Below, piece by piece: positions 55,791-63,263 of a stretch of DNA of 64,000 nt (positions within the stretch are counted from its first letter, which is position 1; each line of letters begins with the position of its first letter). Source of the stretch: JBFJKD01 sp041601945 (GTDB lineage: Bacteria; Pseudomonadota; Gammaproteobacteria; Pseudomonadales; Porticoccaceae); NCBI GenBank assembly GCA_041601945.1, contig JBFIHG010000006.1, positions 24,224 through 88,223 on the forward strand. The letters run 5' to 3'. Below the pieces are notes generated by a model, which made no database searches, had not been told where the DNA came from, and saw only the letters and a program-made list of their open reading frames with translations. The position numbers were made by a program, and so were the translations under genes.

Positions 55791-56658
55791 TAATGTCGCG
55801 ACACTGGATCAGGCATCTGGCCTTAGGCGTATGACCCGATCGCACCCCATCCGCGTCATTGCGATTGCCAGCGGCAAAGGCGGTGTTGGTAAAACCAACA
55901 TCTCGGTAAACCTGGCTGCGGAATTTTCCCGGCTCGGTCGGCGAGTTATGCTGATGGATGGCGATATGGGGCTCGCCAATGTAGACGTGCTGTTGGGTAT
56001 TCACCCTGAATATGATTTACGCCATGTCATATCCGGGGAGCGCACTCTCGAAGAAGTGATCATCGAAGGTCCCGCCGGCATGCAAATTATTCCCGGATCG
56101 TCCGGGGCTGCGCGTATGAGTCAGCTTAGCGCGGCGGAACAGGCTGGGCTGATCCGCGCGTTTAGTGAAATTAGTTTCCCGGCAGACATTCTTATCGTCG
56201 ACACCGCGGCCGGTATTACCGACAACGTGACGACCTTTACCAAGGCGGCGCAGGAAGTCATCGTGGTGGTGTGCGACGAGCCCGCTTCCATCACCGATGC
56301 GTATGCGTTGATCAAAGTGCTGAGTCGCGATCACGGCGTCAAGCAGTTTCACGTGCTTGCCAATATGACGCGTAATAACGCCCACGGTGAAGAGCTGTTT
56401 GCAAAAATTGCGCGGGTCAGCGACCATTTTCTGTCCGTGCGCCTGGAGTATCTCGGCGCGCTGCCTTTTGACGAAGCCCTGCGCAAAGCGGTGCAGCGCC
56501 AAATTCCCGTGGTCGAATTGTTCCCCCGCAGCAAGGTGACACTGGCGTTGCGGGAAGTCGTGAAACGCATTGATAAATGGCCGTTGCCGAACGGTGCCAG
56601 CGGCAATGTGGAGTTTTTTGTGGAGCGCTTGATCCAACTGGGCCATAAAGGGGATTGA
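55783..56658 (+). CDS. fleN: Flagellar number regulator FleN (FlhG)
   Basis: FleN is a MinD-type ATPase that antagonises FleQ and limits flagella to one. The deviant Walker A motif KGGVGKT is intact (ASGKGGVGKTNISVNLA), followed by MDGDMGLANVDVLLG. The ATG at 55783 gives 291 residues; the ATG at 55831 is possible. It is coupled to flhF and followed by fliA. Confidence 0.95.
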   Translation: MGSNVATLDQASGLRRMTRSHPIRVIAIASGKGGVGKTNISVNLAAEFSRLGRRVMLMDGDMGLANVDVLLGIHPEYDLRHVISGERTLEEVIIEGPAGMQIIPGSSGAARMSQLSAAEQAGLIRAFSEISFPADILIVDTAAGITDNVTTFTKAAQEVIVVVCDEPASITDAYALIKVLSRDHGVKQFHVLANMTRNNAHGEELFAKIARVSDHFLSVRLEYLGALPFDEALRKAVQRQIPVVELFPRSKVTLALREVVKRIDKWPLPNGASGNVEFFVERLIQLGHKGD

Positions 56659-56663
56659 ATGTA

Positions 56664-57374
56664 GTGAGTGGTGCAGCGGTATACGCGAAGAGCGAAAAAG
56701 ATCAGGGCGAGGCGCTGATTCGCGAGCACATGTCCCTGGTAAATCGCATCGCCCACCATCTTGCGGCGCGATTGCCGGCCAGTGTCGAAGTAGACGATCT
56801 GATTCAGACCGGCATGCTGGGCTTACTCGACGCCGCCAAAAATTATAACCCCGGCCGCGGTGCAAGCTTTGAGACCTACGCCGGCATTCGCATTCGCGGC
56901 GCCATGCTCGACGAATTGCGGCGTTGCGATTGGGCGCCACGCTCGGTACAGCGCAAGGCGCGCCAACTCGCGGAAGCGACGCGGGTCGTGGAAAACCAGA
57001 AGCAGGGTCATGCCAGCGACGGTGAGGTAGCCGAGCAACTGGGTCTGAATATTCAGGAGTTTCACGCCATGGCGCGGGACGCGTCGGTGTATCGCGTGGT
57101 GTGTTTTGAAAGCGACGAAACGTTGGATGTCGACGATTACGGCGAAGCGGGTCCCGAGGAGGCGATGCACAACAGCGCCTTTCATGGCGAGCTGGCGCGG
57201 GGCATCAGTAACTTGCCGGAACGGGAAAAGCTGGTTATGTCCCTGTACTACGACGAAGAACTCAACCTGCGGGAAATTGGCGAAGTGCTGGGCGTCAGCG
57301 AATCCCGTGTCTGTCAAATCCACAACCAGGCTCTGAATCGACTGCGCGCGCGCCTGGCGAGCTGGACAGGTTAA
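56664..57374 (+). CDS. fliA: Flagellar sigma factor FliA (sigma28)
   Basis: FliA transcribes fliC and flgM from the TAAA-N15-GCCGATAA sites in this window. The 236-residue protein has region 2 (LVNRIAHHLAARLPASVEVDDLIQTGMLGLLDA, SFETYAGIRIRGAMLDELR) and region 4 (LREIGEVLGVSESRVCQIHNQA). The GTG at 56664 follows an AAAGGGGA site by about 10 nt. A TTG at 56655 is too close to it. Confidence 0.95.
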   Translation: MSGAAVYAKSEKDQGEALIREHMSLVNRIAHHLAARLPASVEVDDLIQTGMLGLLDAAKNYNPGRGASFETYAGIRIRGAMLDELRRCDWAPRSVQRKARQLAEATRVVENQKQGHASDGEVAEQLGLNIQEFHAMARDASVYRVVCFESDETLDVDDYGEAGPEEAMHNSAFHGELARGISNLPEREKLVMSLYYDEELNLREIGEVLGVSESRVCQIHNQALNRLRARLASWTG

Positions 57375-57414
57375 ACGCCGTGCCGCGTGGCCATTTCAGT
57401 TACTGGTGTAGCAA

Positions 57415-58179
57415 ATGAACGTTTGGGTAATTGCCAACCCCGCAAAAAAAGTGGGTAAAACCACGACCTCCGTCACATTAGCCGGTGAACTGGTGAGCGA
57501 AGGCTCTTCAGTTTTGTTAATTGAAACCGATACACGGGGCAACATACGTGCATTCTTCAAGCAGGAATCGGTGCCGGATAATGGTCTGCACAAACTGTTT
57601 GTCGGGGAAATCGGTGCGGATATCAGTGCCGCGTTCAGTGAAACCGGCGTCGACGAGTTGAGCGTCATGACCGCTGGCGCGGCGCTTGAGGAAGTGTGTA
57701 ACCAGCTGTTGTCGCAGCAGGGCAAGGGCCTGGTGTTAAAGGAGTTCCTGGGGCAGTGTGAAGAGCGTTTCGACTATGTGCTGATCGACTGCTCGACACG
57801 CTTCGATCTGCTAATGGTTAACGCCCTTGCCGCCTGCGATATGTTGATCGCGCCCGTGTCCTGTGGTGATGATGAGCATGGTGGGCTCGATAACCTGTTG
57901 AAAACCGCGGCCATGGTGGGCCGCAGCCGGGCGCGGGATATTGACGTGTTGGTGGTGCCGGTTAAGCACGACCCCAATGCCGAAAACGCGGAAGACGCCA
58001 TGGTGGCTCTGAAATTGCAGTTTGGCGATAAGTTATGGGGTGGGTTTATCCCTGACGATACCAATTTTGCCCGCGCGATAGATGCAGGCAAACCATTATC
58101 CATACTGGAACCGTCCGCGCCGGGCGCGGTAGCCTACCGACAGTTGCGCGCCCATCTAAGTTCATTGAGTGTGGATTGA
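57415..58179 (+). CDS. ParA-like ATPase with altered P-loop (chemotaxis-locus type)
   Basis: A 254-residue ParA/MinD-family protein in the position of the ParA gene that follows motD in Pseudomonas, related to ParC, which places chemotaxis arrays at the pole in Vibrio. The Walker A motif reads NPAKKVGKTTT (residues 8-18) instead of xKGGxGKT: the signature lysine is Ala10 and the two glycines are lysines, while the P-loop Lys15 is kept. The A' motif reads IETDTRG and Walker B VLIDCST. MVNALAACDMLIAPV is typical. No parB follows. ATPase activity may be changed. Confidence 0.82.
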   Translation: MNVWVIANPAKKVGKTTTSVTLAGELVSEGSSVLLIETDTRGNIRAFFKQESVPDNGLHKLFVGEIGADISAAFSETGVDELSVMTAGAALEEVCNQLLSQQGKGLVLKEFLGQCEERFDYVLIDCSTRFDLLMVNALAACDMLIAPVSCGDDEHGGLDNLLKTAAMVGRSRARDIDVLVVPVKHDPNAENAEDAMVALKLQFGDKLWGGFIPDDTNFARAIDAGKPLSILEPSAPGAVAYRQLRAHLSSLSVD

Positions 58180-58220
58180 AGATGCGGTTATAGCGCGAGC
58201 TTCTAGCGCCAGGTCGACAT

Positions 58221-58252
58221 ACGGAAAGGCGCTTAGAAGACGGAAAGGCGCT
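58221..58252 (+). repeat. 13-bp direct repeat downstream of the ParA-like gene
   Basis: ACGGAAAGGCGCT occurs at 58221-58233 and 58240-58252 (19-nt period). It lies in the leader of the small gene that follows, and may be an operator. Confidence 0.65.
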
Positions 58253-58335
58253 ATAGATTCGGGAAAATATATAGTGAGCCGCATGTTGTTGATGGTTCGT
58301 TATAACTGTCAGGTTATACAAGGGAGGGTCAGCAG

Positions 58336-58584
58336 ATGGTGGATAAAATTTTTGGTGGGCCAATGTCGTCCGCATGGCCGCGCAGCCCTGATTCACAGCA
58401 ACGCAAACTCAAGCCTCGCGCCGAGGCTGGGGATGAGAACCCGAGCAACGATCAGGATCAGAAGCTCGCGGAGAGTGTCGACAAGTCTCCTGGGTTAGCG
58501 GAGCAGGAGACTTTATCCGCTGTCCCCGCCTCCTCACCTTTACCGGACACCGGCGCCACTATTCATATCGACGAATACGTCTGA
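58336..58584 (+). CDS. Small hydrophilic protein, unknown
   Basis: I do not recognise this 82-residue protein. A strong AGGGAGG ribosome-binding site lies about 8 nt before the ATG, which supports real translation. The protein is hydrophilic and probably disordered (Pro, Ser, Glu, Asp-rich), with no membrane segment. It ends in a more ordered-looking IHIDEYV. It lies where a cheW-type gene usually follows parA, but has no CheW-like sequence. It may be an adaptor for the ParA-like protein; that is inference from position only. Confidence 0.6.
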   Translation: MVDKIFGGPMSSAWPRSPDSQQRKLKPRAEAGDENPSNDQDQKLAESVDKSPGLAEQETLSAVPASSPLPDTGATIHIDEYV

Positions 58585-58784
58585 CTTCTGGCTGATCAAG
58601 CGGTTTTCTAGGGGGCTGGTTTCCGTTTGCATATACTTCCCTGCCTGACTGCCACCCGCTGTCTACCCATCGCATATTTAGTATGCTAATCTCCGCCGAG
58701 ATTTCTGGACCAAAACAAACCGACCCATGAGTCGGATAATGAACTGGAGTCAAAAACGGGGTTGATTCACGAGGAGTACGTAAA

Positions 58785-58928
58785 TTGAAACTCACCTCGT
58801 CGCAGAGCTGCACAGCGGTCCCCTGGCCGACCATCGGCAGAAAAACTATGACGGTATTGCATTCGGGCATTATTCAGATAATTTTGCGACAAGTTGTCCA
58901 TACGGTTATTTGGAACGTTGAAAAGTGA
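58785..58928 (+). CDS. Possible 47-residue peptide, TTG start
   Basis: A short frame beginning at a TTG with a GAGGAG site 8 nt upstream. The product starts MKLTSSQSCTAVPWP and has a hydrophobic middle (HSGIIQIILRQVV). It resembles nothing I know. It may be a leader peptide for the receptor gene, a gene remnant, or chance. Confidence 0.25.
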   Translation: MKLTSSQSCTAVPWPTIGRKTMTVLHSGIIQIILRQVVHTVIWNVEK

Positions 58929-59150
58929 AGAGTTACCCCTTATAAAATTATTGTTACCCAGAGGTAGACATTTTATCCGAAATTGATTAGTGTGCGCCAG
59001 TACAGCCAGTTGATTCGAAGTGTTGCGCCGTAAGTTGGTGGGCAAACGGGACAGGCTGAAAGGCAATCAGCCGCCGACAAGTTGAAGAGGGATCGCTTGG
59101 GCGAAGATATAAGAAAATATAAATAGTAAGAAAAATCGCGACAAAAGTAG

Positions 59151-59250
59151 TCGGAAAGAAAGTAAAAAGTAGAGAAAAAACAGAAAGAAAGTACGGGACA
59201 AAAAGTACAAGACAAAGCACAAGACAAGCAGTACAGAGCAAGCAAATAGA
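59151..59250 (+). other. A-rich, T-poor untranslated leader segment
   Basis: In these 100 nt I count 57 A and 7 T. Short internal repeats are visible: GAAAGAAAGTA near 59154 and 59183, and ACAAGACAA near 59207 and 59219. The RNA would be nearly unstructured. Its position just before a receptor gene suggests binding by a regulator of translation such as Hfq; this is inference. Confidence 0.5.
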
Positions 59251-59282
59251 AAAACCTATAAATAGCAACGGGGGTTGGCGAC

Positions 59283-61544
59283 ATGAAATTTACTAAAAAA
59301 CTGTTAACGGGTATCTCCGCCTGTGTGTTGGGAATGGCGGGTTATTCACTGCAAGTGCAAGCCGCGGAGGGTGACGCGGCACCTGAGGCCAAGAAAAAAG
59401 GTTCCGCCTCGGTGTTGATGGACGAGGTGCTGGTCACTGCCCGTAAGAAAAGTGCGGCGGAAGATGTACAGGACGTGCCTATCCAGATCAGCGCCTATAG
59501 TGGTGAGCAACTGGACGCGTTACAAATGCGGAATGTCCAGGATATGAGTTTTGCTATGCCCAATGTCACTCTCGACCCAGTGGGCACATCTATTGGTACC
59601 GCCAACTTCTCCATCCGCGGCATGGGTACCAGCAGCTCCATTCCCTCCACTGATCCCACGGTCGGTTTGTTTGTCGATGGTATGTACTACGGTGTTTCCT
59701 GGGGTGTGATTCAAGATACGTTCGACCTGGAGGCCATGGAAGTGCTGCGCGGGCCCCAGGGTACTTTGTTTGGTCGCAACGTAACCGGTGGCGCAGTAGT
59801 TATGCGCACCCGCCGCCCCAGCCATGAGTTCAGTCTGAAAGCCAAAACCAGCGTCACCGACGACAACGATCAGGTGTACGCAATCAGCACTACTGGGTCG
59901 TTAATTGAAAATTTATTATCTGGTAAATTAGCGGTTTATTACCGTAACGACGATGGCTACTTCGACAACATCGCTCCCGGCGGCAGTAGCCGAGCAGGGA
60001 AATCCGAAACCTTTATGGTGCGGCCGGCCGTTACGTTTACACCGACCGAAGACCTCGACATTACTTTTATGGGCGAGTTTGGTCAAAATCAGGGGGATGG
60101 AGGTATCCCGCAGAATCAAAACAGCTTCACGGGCTTCAATACCGGGGGGAAAGCTTTAGACGATTTTGAAGTCAACTTGGATAACGAAGGTGATACCGAC
60201 GGCGAGTGGTCGAGTCTTATTATGGAGACCAACTACCATGTAAGCCTCGGCGACGGAGTAATTACCAATATTTTGGCGTACCGGGATTTTGAGCAGTTCT
60301 CAAGCGTGGATATCGATAGTACGCCCGTCAACCATTTTAATCTGAATGGCCGTACAGATCAGGATCAAATCAGCAATGAACTGCGTTTTGCCGGTACCTT
60401 TATGGACGGTGGGCTAGACCTTACTGTGGGCCATTACTACGGCAAACAGAATTTGACGTATGTCGAAGATCGAACCGCAGGTGTTGATCTTGGGGCAGGA
60501 GCCAATGGCCAAGGGGTTCAAGCGGTCTATGGCGGTGTGCAGGACTCGACCACCTGGGGCGCTTTTGCTCAAGGAGATCTTCACCTAAACGATAGCCTGA
60601 TATTGACCCTGGGAGTTCGTTACACAGAGGAAGAGAAGGACGTGGACATCGCATTGGGTGGATTCAAATCGTTGCCGTTCCCGCTTTCAGGTCAGCCCTG
60701 TTCTATTGCGGAACCCAAATGTACCACCTTTGGTTTCACCGACAACGGCTCCTGGAATAGCTGGTCTCCGAAAGTTGGACTGCAGTGGTTCTACAATGAA
60801 AGCTCCTCGCTGTACTTTAGCTGGAGCAAGGGCCATCGCAGCGGCGGCTATAACCTGCGTAACACCAATCCGGACTTTCCCCCAGGGCCCACGGAGCAGG
60901 AGACCCAGAACGCCTGGGAAGTGGGCTTGAAATCCGAGTGGATGGATGGCCGTGTAACCATGAATGCGGCAGTGTTCCGCAATATCTACGATGATGTCCA
61001 ACGCGATACCTTGGATAACCAGGCACGGCAGGTCACAGTTAATGCCGCCGAGCTGACCATTAACGGGGCGGAACTGGATATGAAGGCTCTGGTTACCGAC
61101 AACTTGGTGCTTTCTCTGTCTTTAGGTTACCTCGATGGTAATTACGACGAAGTAGTTTTCGATCTTGATGGAGGTGGTATAGGTGAGTCGGACGAGGCTT
61201 TAATACCGCCTCGGCTGGCACGTTGGAGTGGGCAATTCGGAGTTAACTATGATATCCCTCTCGAATCCGATGCTCTGATATCACTGCGCGGTTCCTACGC
61301 CCATAGAACGAGCTCACCGTTTAATGACGACAATACGGGCATAACCCCCAGTATGGATATGGTGAATGCGGGCATCGCCTACACTACCCCGGGTGGTCAG
61401 TGGACCGCGACCCTGTTTGGCAAAAACCTGCTGGACGATCAACGACCCACCACAGTGGCGCCACTATTGTTTGGCTTCCCTTTCACCTATTCCCCGCTAG
61501 CCAAGGGCCGCGTGATAGGTCTGGAGCTTCAGTACGATTACTAA
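59283..61544 (+). CDS. TonB-dependent outer-membrane receptor
   Basis: A 753-residue receptor for energised uptake of an unknown ligand. A signal peptide (about 1-27, ending QVQA-A) and a TonB box (DEVLVTA, residues 47-53) are followed by a plug domain (about 62-180, with FSIRGMGTSS, DPTVGLFVDGMYYG and VLRGPQGTLFGRNVTGG) and a 22-strand barrel ending in LELQYDY. The sequence resembles the large group of receptors of aquatic bacteria that take up non-siderophore compounds, but the ligand is not deducible. No tonB, exbBD or regulator is adjacent. Confidence 0.93.
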   Translation: MKFTKKLLTGISACVLGMAGYSLQVQAAEGDAAPEAKKKGSASVLMDEVLVTARKKSAAEDVQDVPIQISAYSGEQLDALQMRNVQDMSFAMPNVTLDPVGTSIGTANFSIRGMGTSSSIPSTDPTVGLFVDGMYYGVSWGVIQDTFDLEAMEVLRGPQGTLFGRNVTGGAVVMRTRRPSHEFSLKAKTSVTDDNDQVYAISTTGSLIENLLSGKLAVYYRNDDGYFDNIAPGGSSRAGKSETFMVRPAVTFTPTEDLDITFMGEFGQNQGDGGIPQNQNSFTGFNTGGKALDDFEVNLDNEGDTDGEWSSLIMETNYHVSLGDGVITNILAYRDFEQFSSVDIDSTPVNHFNLNGRTDQDQISNELRFAGTFMDGGLDLTVGHYYGKQNLTYVEDRTAGVDLGAGANGQGVQAVYGGVQDSTTWGAFAQGDLHLNDSLILTLGVRYTEEEKDVDIALGGFKSLPFPLSGQPCSIAEPKCTTFGFTDNGSWNSWSPKVGLQWFYNESSSLYFSWSKGHRSGGYNLRNTNPDFPPGPTEQETQNAWEVGLKSEWMDGRVTMNAAVFRNIYDDVQRDTLDNQARQVTVNAAELTINGAELDMKALVTDNLVLSLSLGYLDGNYDEVVFDLDGGGIGESDEALIPPRLARWSGQFGVNYDIPLESDALISLRGSYAHRTSSPFNDDNTGITPSMDMVNAGIAYTTPGGQWTATLFGKNLLDDQRPTTVAPLLFGFPFTYSPLAKGRVIGLELQYDY

Positions 61545-61560
61545 TAATTATCTGTGTTTA

Positions 61561-61593
61561 AAAAAGGCGCACTTCGGTGCGCCTTTTTTTTGA
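61561..61593 (+). terminator. Intrinsic terminator after the TonB receptor
   Basis: A 7-bp GGCGCAC / GTGCGCC stem closed by a stable TTCG tetraloop, flanked by an A-run and nine T, so it can act in both directions. Confidence 0.94.
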
Positions 61594-61812
61594 CTCCTTT
61601 TTTCCGACGCATTCGGTCGCATCTTCTACAGTGGGCTTGTTACTTTGGTAAATGTCTGGCGCTGAGCATCAGTTTGCTGTTGTATGTAGTTGCGATCCGG
61701 GCTGGATTTATTCGTAAGGTCACGTCATGGTGAATGTTGCGACGCTGTCCGCGCCGATTTGTGATGGTTGCGTTGCACAAGATCCAATGATTTATACATT
61801 CGGAGTAATAGC

Positions 61813-62064
61813 ATGAACATAATGGGACTCATTATATTTTTGGCAATTGGTGCCATCGCTGGATGGTTAGCGGGAAACCTGATGAAGGGCGGTGGTTTTG
61901 GTTTGCTGGGTAATATTGTTGTTGGGGTGGTGGGTGCGGTTATTGGTGGAGTTTTGTTTGGCGTGCTTGGCATTTCCGCGGGGGGATTAATCGGTTCCAT
62001 TATTACTGCCACTGCCGGCGCGGCTTTATTGCTGTTCGCAGTCGGCATCATTAAAAAGGCCTAG
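61813..62064 (+). CDS. GlsB/YeaQ/YmgE family stress membrane protein
   Basis: An 83-residue, very hydrophobic protein with three glycine-rich membrane segments. The family signature IGAIAGWLAGNLMKGGGFGLLGNIVVGVVGAVIGG is clear in parts (AIAGWLAGNLMKGGGFG; GNIVVGVVGAVIGG). These proteins are induced by stress in other bacteria, with no defined biochemical role. The ATG at 61813 has a GGAG site 7 nt upstream; an in-frame start further upstream adds a hydrophilic stretch foreign to the family. Confidence 0.92.
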   Translation: MNIMGLIIFLAIGAIAGWLAGNLMKGGGFGLLGNIVVGVVGAVIGGVLFGVLGISAGGLIGSIITATAGAALLLFAVGIIKKA

Positions 62065-62122
62065 AGCCGCGATGGAAAAGCCCATCGCAACGGTAGTCAA
62101 GAGCTTAGCGCTATGTGATTAA

Positions 62123-62171
62123 TTTAATGGCTGCCACGGGGTGGACTTGAACGATCGTTCCCAGCATTATG
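62123..62171 (-). repeat. Degenerate copy of the tRNA-Met 3' half (att-like)
   Basis: Direct repeat of 63951-63998: 41 of 49 positions agree by hand alignment with one 1-nt gap. It covers the CCA end, acceptor 3' strand, T arm and the 3' side of the anticodon arm, then similarity stops. That extent is typical of tyrosine-recombinase attachment cores in tRNA genes. Confidence 0.72.
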
Positions 62172-62297
62172 GGTTATCAGGATTGCCAGCAATGCCGATA
62201 AAAGAACCATTGGTCTGCGGAGATATTGCCTATATCCCATGGTTTCGGAGATCAGCTTTAATCACGTAAATGACTCACTGAATGGTGGAGCTAGCAA

Positions 62298-63188
62298 ATG
62301 GCGCAGGCAGATTATCAGTATCTTCCTAAAGACGTTGATAAATTAGTGATAAGGGACTTTTCGTTCGATTTCCCTGCCGATTTGGATCCCGTGTGGATTC
62401 CTGGTAACCCGGTTCGGTCACACTTGTTTAACGGGTTTTCTATGACCATGCCCTATCTCGAACCTTTCTTGATCCGCACGATACTAAAAGCCAAAAAACA
62501 CATCAGCGAACCCGACTTGTTGGATGACATGACTGGCTTCAACCGGCAGGAGGGGAATCACTATAAATGCCACCGGCGTTATAACGAGTTGGTGAAGGCC
62601 AATGGTTATCCGGAACTGGAAGAACTGGAAAAGCGTATGACCGCGGATTACGCTCGCCTCGAGACCAAAAGCCTGAGAACCCAATTAGCGTATGGTGCCG
62701 GATTCGAGTCGATGACCAATGGTCTTACGCATTGGCTGATAAGCAAGCGCGCGGGATTATTTGCCGGAGCCAACCAACACGTCAGCTCATTTATTCTGAT
62801 GCATATGATAGAAGAAACCGAGCACAAAACCGTCGCGTTTGACGCCTACATGGCATATTCGGGCAAGTACTTACCGAGAGTGCTTGGGGTACTCCACGGC
62901 ACAGGCCATATTCTCAACCTGAGTATAAGAAGCATGCTCAGGTGTTTAAAGAAAGACAAAATACTGTATCGCCCATCCACATTTCTCAAAATTATAAAAG
63001 AATTTGTCTTGTTCATCGTCAATGTTGGGCCATTTTGTTTTCGAGCCATGCTTCCGGGTTTCAACCCGCGCAAGGAACGCGACCCCCAATGGATGAAAGA
63101 TTGGGTTAAGGGCTACGCAACCCTGCCCGAGGGAGCGCCAATTCCGCTACTGGATACGAGTCATCCCGTTATGCCGGTGCCTTTTTAA
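62298..63188 (+). CDS. Diiron-type 'metal-dependent hydrolase' (PF10118-like)
   Basis: A 296-residue protein matching the family annotated as predicted metal-dependent hydrolase (IRDFSFDFPADLDPVWIPGNPVRSH near residue 18). The residues form a complete ferritin-like diiron ligand set: Glu55, Glu85-xx-His88 (EGNH), Glu137 and Glu173-xx-His176 (ETEH), with helix-like spacing. This points to oxygen-dependent diiron chemistry or hydrolysis; no member has an established reaction that I know of. A GGAG site lies 8 nt upstream of the ATG. It pairs with the membrane protein downstream and lies between tRNA-Met-derived repeats. Confidence 0.85.
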   Translation: MAQADYQYLPKDVDKLVIRDFSFDFPADLDPVWIPGNPVRSHLFNGFSMTMPYLEPFLIRTILKAKKHISEPDLLDDMTGFNRQEGNHYKCHRRYNELVKANGYPELEELEKRMTADYARLETKSLRTQLAYGAGFESMTNGLTHWLISKRAGLFAGANQHVSSFILMHMIEETEHKTVAFDAYMAYSGKYLPRVLGVLHGTGHILNLSIRSMLRCLKKDKILYRPSTFLKIIKEFVLFIVNVGPFCFRAMLPGFNPRKERDPQWMKDWVKGYATLPEGAPIPLLDTSHPVMPVPF

Positions 63189-63263
63189 ATAGACTGCTTA
63201 GTTAGATCACTAAATTAGATCGCTAAAAAATCGGCGTAAATATAACTACTAAAAGAGGTCACT

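Larger units (their letters stand above)
58585..59282 (+). other. Long leader region before the TonB receptor
   Basis: About 700 nt. It contains hairpins at 58672-58686 (GCATA / TATGC) and 58720-58735 (CCGAC / GTCGG), a possible 47-codon frame at 58785, and then an A-rich, T-poor segment leading to the receptor gene. Minus-strand hydrophobic frames at 58767-59284 mirror the A-rich composition and are not accepted. Confidence 0.6.

Noticed and set aside
56017..56940. 307-codon minus-strand frame antisense to fleN and fliA
   Set aside because: Histidine/Arg-rich shadow of conserved genes on the other strand.
58973..59284. Hydrophobic minus-strand frames opposite the A-rich leader
   Set aside because: The Phe/Leu/Ser-rich products are the complement of an A/G-rich segment; two overlapping frames look equally hydrophobic, which points to composition.
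62175..62201. GCCGATAA upstream of the diiron gene as a FliA promoter
   Set aside because: The -10 is perfect but the -35 reads TATC; the gene has no link to motility.
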